DNA from: Candidatus Buchananbacteria bacterium
GTDB taxonomy: Bacteria; Patescibacteriota; Patescibacteriia; CAIXNZ01
NCBI GenBank assembly: GCA_030592165.1
Contig: JAUVKC010000068.1
Coordinates: 1 to 5,565 of the forward strand
DNA: 5,565 bases
Reading direction: 5' to 3'
Below the pieces are notes generated by a model that saw only the letters and a list, made by a program, of their open reading frames with translations, searched no databases and was not told the DNA's origin. The position numbers and the translations under genes are program-made. This document shows positions 1 to 3,326 of the stretch, one piece after another (positions within the stretch are counted from its first letter, which is position 1; every line of letters begins with the position of its first letter).

Positions 1-753
<753 letters not shown>

Positions 754-797
754 TGTGATGATAAAGTTCACCACGGACTTATCCGAATAGATAAATT

Positions 798-816
798 ATA
801 GAATTGACGATTCTAT
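798..816. promoter_or_regulatory. Perfect 7-bp dyad close to the 16S 5' end
   Basis: ATAGAAT (798-804) and ATTCTAT (810-816) form a perfect inverted repeat around TGACG. It overlaps promoter-like hexamers on the minus strand (TATAAT at 800-795, TAGAAT at 815-810), neither of which has a well-spaced -35 box. It may be an operator, or a small hairpin in the 16S precursor leader. Confidence 0.35.
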
Positions 817-839
817 CACTTTTTAGTTGTCAAAATTCG

Positions 840-873
840 TTTTTCATCTTTTTATCTCTTTTTACCTCTTTTT
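840..873. other. Helically phased A-tracts (probable intrinsic DNA bend)
   Basis: Four five-base T runs on the plus strand lie at 840-844, 849-853, 859-863 and 869-873, spaced 9, 10 and 10 bases. A-tracts repeated at the helical period are the standard signature of curved DNA. The same stretch gives a purine-rich segment (repeated AAAAAGAG-like units) in 16S leader RNA, which is an alternative reason for its presence. Confidence 0.5.
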
Positions 874-877
874 AAAA

Positions 878-960
878 GAAGAAAAAACAGGGAAACTCCA
901 TTGTCTATTAAATTATACTAAAAGTATTTTCAATAGATCGAATTCCTCTGTTTTTTCTCC
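878..960. repeat. Long imperfect inverted repeat (83-nt hairpin) in the 16S leader
   Basis: Three nested inverted repeats share nearly the same centre (about 919-921). The outer arms are 880-890 and 948-958, 11 perfect base pairs (AGAAAAAACAG against CTGTTTTTTCT), extending with mismatches to 878-895 and 943-960. The middle arms are TCTATT (904-909) and AATAGA (932-937). The inner arms are ATACT (915-919) and AGTAT (923-927) around a 3-base loop. Together they fold into one long bulged hairpin in leader RNA. It could be a processing or antitermination structure, or a remnant of a small mobile element; nothing seen decides between these. Confidence 0.6.
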
Positions 961-961
961 A

Positions 962-997
962 CCCTTCGACTCGCTACGCTCGCTCAGGGCATGCCCT
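962..997. repeat. GC-rich palindromic REP-like repeat
   Basis: A GC-rich island in otherwise AT-rich DNA. It reads CCCTTCGACTCGCT, then ACG, then CTCGCT again, and continues into AGGG; the final part, AGGGCATGCCCT (986-997), is a perfect 12-bp palindrome. The CTTCGACT...CGCTCAGG pattern resembles intergenic palindromic repeats that I recall from many unrelated bacterial genomes; that link is from memory, not a search. It would be transcribed as part of the 16S leader. Confidence 0.6.
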
Positions 998-1082
998 CAC
1001 GAATTTACTTGAGTCAAGAATATCTCTGAAAAGTTATAATGTTATAAAATGAAAATTTTAAGATTACTTTTAAGATATTACT

Positions 1083-1111
1083 ATTTTAAATTATCTTGAG
1101 AAAAATGTCAA
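1083..1111 (-). promoter_or_regulatory. Proximal candidate 16S rRNA promoter (P2)
   Basis: On the minus strand a perfect -35 box TTGACA (1111-1106) is followed after 17 bases by TAAAAT (1088-1083), five of six matches to TATAAT. Transcription would begin near 1076 and give a leader of about 320 nt before mature 16S. Together with the distal promoter it recalls the tandem P1/P2 arrangement of known rrn operons. Confidence 0.6.
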
Positions 1112-1154
1112 GTCTATTTCATCAACATATTTTCAACAACTAATTTATGAACAA

Positions 1155-1183
1155 ATTTTATCATTTTAGTTACTATAAGTCAA
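1155..1183 (-). promoter_or_regulatory. Distal candidate 16S rRNA promoter (P1)
   Basis: On the minus strand a -35 box TTGACT (1183-1178) is separated by 17 bases from a -10 box TAAAAT (1160-1155), which is preceded by TGA, giving an extended -10. Upstream sequence is strongly AT-rich. It points toward the 16S gene and lies exactly 72 bp upstream of a second promoter. Identification rests on motif match and position only. Confidence 0.55.
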
Positions 1184-1246
1184 GAGTTATTCTTGATTTT
1201 AATTTTGTATTTAATATTTAGAAGTAATTTGTTTTTTTGTACTTGA

Positions 1247-1906
1247 TTATTGGTCATTTAATTTTGCCTTTTTCTTTTCCCTCCACTCTTTTATCTTCCC
1301 ATGATGACCCGAAAGCAAAATTTCCGGAACTTTCATCCCTTTAAATTTTTCCGGCTTTGTATACTGAGGATATTCAAGTTTATTTTCATTAGAAAAAGAT
1401 TCATCTTCAGCTGATTCTAAATTACCTAAAACACCAGGCAAAAGACGAGTAACTCCGTCAACTAAAACCATAGCTGGAATTTCACCACCAGTCAAAACAT
1501 AATCACCGACACGAACCTCTTCATCAATTAAATTCTCAGCTACGCGATTATCCACTCCTTCATAACGACCGCAAATCATAATCAGCTGATCATATTTAGT
1601 TAATCTTTTTAAATCTTTTTGCTCTAACTTTTTGCCCTTAGCTGAAAATAAAATTACCCGACTATTTTTTTTGCGCCTAATTGATTTTAAGGCTTTATAA
1701 ATCGGTTCTATTTTTAAAAGCATACCCGCACCACCTCCATAAGGAGTGTCATCAACTGAATTATGAGCATCATTTTTATCAGCGAACTTACGTAAATCAA
1801 TAGGTTTAATTTCAATAATCTTCTTATCCTGAGCACGCTTAATCATACTCAAATTAAAATATGAATCAAAAATTTGGGGGAAAATTGTTATGATGTTGAA
1901 TTTCAT
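1247..1906 (-). CDS. trmD: tRNA (guanine-N1)-methyltransferase TrmD, short C-terminus
   Basis: TrmD methylates N1 of G37 next to the anticodon of a subset of tRNAs, using S-adenosylmethionine, and so prevents +1 frameshifting; it acts in the cytoplasm as a dimer. The 219-residue product shows the family motifs in order: N-terminal MKFNIITIFPQIF, DDTPYGGGAGML (52-63), CGRYEGVDNRV (112-122), the trefoil-knot cofactor loop GDYVLTGGEIPAM (134-146), TRLLPGVLG (153-161) with Arg154, and YPQYTKPE (179-186). Numbering matches E. coli to about residue 209, but the protein ends 11 residues after Trp208, about 35 residues shorter than E. coli TrmD (255). The position of the catalytic Asp169 is Glu here, with Asp at 168. 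No Shine-Dalgarno sequence precedes the start; the start is fixed by homology. It is the last protein gene before 16S and has its own likely promoter. rimM, usually upstream, is absent. Confidence 0.96.
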   Translation of the reverse strand: MKFNIITIFPQIFDSYFNLSMIKRAQDKKIIEIKPIDLRKFADKNDAHNSVDDTPYGGGAGMLLKIEPIYKALKSIRRKKNSRVILFSAKGKKLEQKDLKRLTKYDQLIMICGRYEGVDNRVAENLIDEEVRVGDYVLTGGEIPAMVLVDGVTRLLPGVLGNLESAEDESFSNENKLEYPQYTKPEKFKGMKVPEILLSGHHGKIKEWREKKKAKLNDQ

Positions 1907-1920
1907 ATATTTTACAAATT

Positions 1921-1936
1921 GCCTATGGCCTATGGC
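1921..1936. repeat. Heptamer tandem repeat GCCTATG x2 in the trmD leader
   Basis: GCCTATG occurs twice head to tail followed by GC, ending 15 bases from the trmD start codon. The trmD leader has no Shine-Dalgarno sequence. A comparable set of seven-base repeats sits in front of rpsP. Confidence 0.55.
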
Positions 1937-1966
1937 TATTTACTATAAACTATTTGCTTATTTATT

Positions 1967-1975
1967 ATTATAACA
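1967..1975 (-). promoter_or_regulatory. Candidate trmD promoter (extended -10)
   Basis: On the minus strand TGT directly followed by TATAAT (1972-1967) gives a perfect extended -10 element between the terminator behind khpA and the trmD start. No good -35 box exists at the right spacing; that position falls in the terminator stem. Transcription would start near 1960 with a leader of about 54 nt. Confidence 0.4.
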
Positions 1976-2001
1976 AAAAAACCACATTTTGTGGTTTTTT
2001 T
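1975..2001. terminator. Symmetric intrinsic terminator behind khpA
   Basis: A 12-bp stem, seven A-T pairs plus CCACA/TGTGG, encloses a TTT loop; in either direction the stem ends in seven T residues. It starts 22 bases after the khpA stop codon, so it should end khpA transcription before trmD. Being symmetric it would also stop transcripts coming from the other side. Confidence 0.8.
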
Positions 2002-2023
2002 GATTATCTGAGTTGTTGTAAAA

Positions 2024-2371
2024 TTAGATTTTTAAATCATCAATAACATCTGTGTTAACTTCCTCTTCAGCTTCAGTTCGTGGAGCTCTTTGAGGTCGTT
2101 CAGAACCTTCTGGTTCACTGATCTTCAAATTAACACGTGCGTTATTTTTAGCACCAACGATTTTCAAAAGAGTTCGTACAGCTCTTGCTGTATTACCTTG
2201 TTTACCGATAACGTATCCCATGTCTTCAGGATTAACGTCAAGAGTTAATAAAACACCCATTTCATCAACTGTTCTAACGACTTTAACATCTTCTGGATGA
2301 CCAACGATGTTTTTAATTAAGAATTCAACGAATTCGATTTCTGGAAATTTCTCTGCCATATGTTTTAACAT
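2024..2371 (-). CDS. khpA: KhpA-type KH-domain RNA-binding protein
   Basis: A small cytoplasmic RNA-binding protein of the KhpA/YlqC family, whose members bind RNA through one KH domain (often as a KhpA-KhpB pair) and affect cell division and small-RNA biology in Firmicutes. The 115-residue product has the family start (FVEFLIKNIVGHPEDVKV, 14-31), the strand LLTLDVNPEDMGYVIGKQG with the RNA-binding GxxG loop GKQG at 56-59, and the following helix ARAVRTLLKIVGAKNNARV. Residues from about 86 onward form an acidic, probably disordered tail; typical KhpA is about 75-80 residues. The start is uncertain: AAGG abuts the ATG at 2371, whereas an ATG at 2359 (MAEKF) lies 11 bases after AAGGA, a more usable spacing, and would give 111 residues. 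It lies between rpsP and trmD, the normal place for khpA, with its own promoter and terminator. Confidence 0.9.
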   Translation of the reverse strand: MLKHMAEKFPEIEFVEFLIKNIVGHPEDVKVVRTVDEMGVLLTLDVNPEDMGYVIGKQGNTARAVRTLLKIVGAKNNARVNLKISEPEGSERPQRAPRTEAEEEVNTDVIDDLKI

Positions 2372-2379
2372 CCTTAATT

Positions 2380-2407
2380 CTTTTAATCAGCTAAACTGAA
2401 TTAAAAG
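2380..2407 (-). promoter_or_regulatory. Hairpin just upstream of the khpA start
   Basis: CTTTTAATCAG (2380-2390) pairs with CTGAATTAAAAG (2396-2407), 11 base pairs with one bulged A around a CTAAA loop. In the mRNA it ends a few bases before the AAGGA sequence and could modulate translation of khpA, including by binding the KH protein itself; that last point is speculation. Confidence 0.5.
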
Positions 2408-2425
2408 TATTATTTTTTAAATAAT

Positions 2426-2447
2426 TCCTATCAAAAGTTTAATAGGA
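2426..2447 (-). promoter_or_regulatory. Short hairpin at the predicted khpA mRNA 5' end
   Basis: TCCTAT (2426-2431) and ATAGGA (2442-2447) form a perfect 6-bp stem that would sit right at the predicted transcription start near 2448. A hairpin at the extreme 5' end could stabilise the mRNA. The match is short and may be accidental. Confidence 0.3.
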
Positions 2448-2454
2448 TAATTAA

Positions 2455-2482
2455 ATTATAGCATATTGACAGGTTAAGTCAA
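2455..2482 (-). promoter_or_regulatory. Candidate khpA promoter
   Basis: On the minus strand TTGACT (2482-2477) is followed after 16 bases by a perfect TATAAT (2460-2455) that is preceded by TGC, an extended -10. It lies between the rpsP-side hairpin and khpA and implies an mRNA leader of about 77 to 89 nt. Confidence 0.65.
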
Positions 2483-2513
2483 GGGGAGAATTGTTATCTT
2501 AATAAAAAAACAT

Positions 2514-2565
2514 TTTACATAAAAGCACAAAATCACACCATATTGGTGTGATTAGTGTATGTAAA
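2514..2565 (-). terminator. Hairpin behind rpsP (weak terminator or attenuator)
   Basis: A perfect 10-bp stem, AATCACACCA (2531-2540) with TGGTGTGATT (2544-2553), encloses a TAT loop. A second outer stem pairs TTTACAT (2514-2520) with ATGTAAA (2559-2565). On the rpsP transcript the inner stem is followed by an interrupted T run (TTTTGTGCTTTT), so termination may be partial. It begins 18 bases after the rpsP stop codon. Confidence 0.6.
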
Positions 2566-2582
2566 TTTGTGGTTAAATTTTC

Positions 2583-3170
2583 CTATTTATTTTCTTCTAC
2601 CTTTTCTTCTTCTTTAGCTTCTTCTGGCTTAACTTCTTCATCTGGTTTTTCTTCTGAAGTATCAACAGCTGGGGAAGTATCTTCTTTTTCATCCTTCTTT
2701 ACTTCTTCTGGTTTTTTTTCTTCTTTTACTTCTTTGTCAGAGGAGGTGGCTTCTTTTTTTTCTTCTTTCTTTACTTCCTCAGCTTTATCATCTTTCTTTA
2801 CTTCCTCTGCTTTCTCTTCTTTCTCATCATCCTTTGTTGCTTCCTTAATAGCGTCTTTTTCTTCAGTTTCTTTTTTTGCTTCATCAGCCTTGGCTGCTCT
2901 TTTTTTAGAAATTTTTGTAGATGTTCTTTTCTTACCTTCAATCACACCTTTTTCAATTAATAAATTCCAAATAGAATCAGAAGGTTGAGCACCTTTTCCA
3001 ATCCAATAATTAATCCTGTCAGCTTTTAAGCTGGCTTCTTTTGTTCTTGGATTATAGGTTCCAAGATTTTCTAAATAATCTCCCCATGGATCTTTATGTT
3101 TCTCACAAATAATAATCCGATAAAGAGGTTGTTTCTTTTTTCCTTTACGTGAAAATCTTATACTTAACAT
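2583..3170 (-). CDS. rpsP: Ribosomal protein bS16 with long Lys/Glu-rich C-terminal tail
   Basis: bS16 binds 16S rRNA in the small-subunit body and assists its assembly. Residues 1-78 are a complete bS16 fold: MLSIRFSRKGKKKQPLYRII at the start, GDYLENLGTYNPRTKE (30-45), DRINYWIGKGAQPSD (51-65) and IWNLLIEKGVI (67-77). The family is usually 80-100 residues; here residues 79-195 are an added low-complexity tail, first basic (KKRTSTKISKKRAAK), then highly charged and increasingly acidic, probably disordered. The tail contains near-repeats K(A/P)EEVKK(D/E) at 120-127, 129-136 and 153-160; two of them come from a 27-bp DNA duplication. The start is fixed by the conserved N-terminus, with no Shine-Dalgarno sequence. 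It heads the co-directed rpsP, khpA, trmD series and diverges from the plus-strand glycosidase-like gene. Confidence 0.97.
   Translation of the reverse strand: MLSIRFSRKGKKKQPLYRIIICEKHKDPWGDYLENLGTYNPRTKEASLKADRINYWIGKGAQPSDSIWNLLIEKGVIEGKKRTSTKISKKRAAKADEAKKETEEKDAIKEATKDDEKEEKAEEVKKDDKAEEVKKEEKKEATSSDKEVKEEKKPEEVKKDEKEDTSPAVDTSEEKPDEEVKPEEAKEEEKVEENK
2770..2823. repeat. 27-bp tandem duplication inside the rpsP tail
   Basis: The plus-strand segment starting TTTACTTCCTCAGCTTTA at 2770 recurs with a few changes 27 bases later at 2797. It encodes the two adjacent KAEEVKK units of the bS16 tail and indicates growth of the tail by in-frame duplication. Confidence 0.6.
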
Positions 3171-3179
3171 ATAAAAATG

Positions 3180-3208
3180 TAATTAGTAATTAGTCATTGA
3201 GCATTGAC
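3180..3208. repeat. Two pairs of heptamer tandem repeats in the rpsP leader
   Basis: TAATTAG occurs twice in tandem (3180-3193); after one base, CATTGAG and CATTGAC follow (3195-3208). They occupy most of the predicted untranslated leader of rpsP, which lacks a Shine-Dalgarno sequence. Confidence 0.6.
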
Positions 3209-3217
3209 GATATTAAA

Positions 3218-3246
3218 ATAGTAGTCTTTTTTTATTATAATGTCAA
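3218..3246 (-). promoter_or_regulatory. Candidate rpsP promoter
   Basis: On the minus strand a perfect TTGACA (3246-3241) is followed after 17 bases by TACTAT (3223-3218), four of six matches to the -10 consensus. The start would be near 3211, giving a leader of about 40 nt. It lies back to back with the promoter of the plus-strand gene. Confidence 0.55.
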
Positions 3247-3248
3247 GT

Positions 3249-3260
3249 TTATAATTATAA
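3249..3260. promoter_or_regulatory. AT-only 12-bp palindrome between divergent promoters
   Basis: TTATAATTATAA is a perfect palindrome located directly upstream of the rpsP -35 box and 26 bases from the -35 box of the plus-strand gene. It could be a regulator site or AT-rich UP-type sequence; in DNA of this composition a chance origin is quite possible. Confidence 0.25.
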
Positions 3261-3286
3261 TTTTTAACTAAGATAAGCATAAAACA

Positions 3287-3315
3287 TTGACAAAAAGATA
3301 TTTTTATGATATAAT
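3287..3315 (+). promoter_or_regulatory. Consensus promoter of the glycosidase-like gene
   Basis: TTGACA (3287-3292), 17 bases, then TATAAT (3310-3315), with TGA directly before the -10 box. Both hexamers and the spacing match the sigma70 consensus exactly and the extended -10 is present too. Transcription should start near 3322, only about 5 bases before the first ATG. Confidence 0.85.
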
Positions 3316-3326
3316 CTAGAATTAAA

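Larger units (their letters stand above)
754..1246 (-). other. Gene-free 16S rRNA promoter and leader region
   Basis: This 493-base stretch between the trmD stop codon and the 16S 5' end contains no credible coding sequence. It is AT-rich except for a GC-rich island at 961-1000. Read toward the 16S gene it holds an AT-rich upstream segment (about 1184-1246, possible UP-element character), two tandem promoters, the GC-rich palindromic repeat, a long imperfect hairpin, phased A-tracts and a small dyad just before the 16S gene. I saw no boxA-like antitermination sequence and no hairpin-plus-T-run terminator after trmD, so read-through from trmD into the rRNA is possible. The 5' processing stem of 16S cannot be judged because its partner lies beyond the window. 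Confidence 0.8.

Noticed and set aside
828..833. Minus-strand TTGACA close to 16S as a third promoter
   Set aside because: No -10 hexamer at 15-19 bases; TAGAAT is 12 and TATAAT 27 bases away. It is mentioned only as a possibility under the A-tract finding.
912..917. Minus-strand TATAAT within the long hairpin as an rRNA promoter
   Set aside because: TTGAAA lies only 10 bases upstream; no -35 box at normal spacing, and the hexamer is explained by the hairpin stem.
827..1012. Plus-strand open frame of 61 codons in the rRNA leader
   Set aside because: It runs through the phased T-tracts, the long hairpin and the GC-rich repeat; there is no ribosome site or protein-like composition.
1035..1040. 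Plus-strand TATAAT as a promoter against trmD
   Set aside because: The best -35-like TTGAGT is 20 bases away and there is no plus-strand gene downstream.
2548..2988. Plus-strand Ser/Phe-rich open frame of 146 codons
   Set aside because: It is the antisense shadow of the purine-rich rpsP tail; the Ser/Phe composition is explained by the complement of Lys/Glu codons.
1921..3208. CRISPR array based on the short repeats
   Set aside because: The units are only 7 bases, in pairs, with no regular spacers and no cas gene in view.
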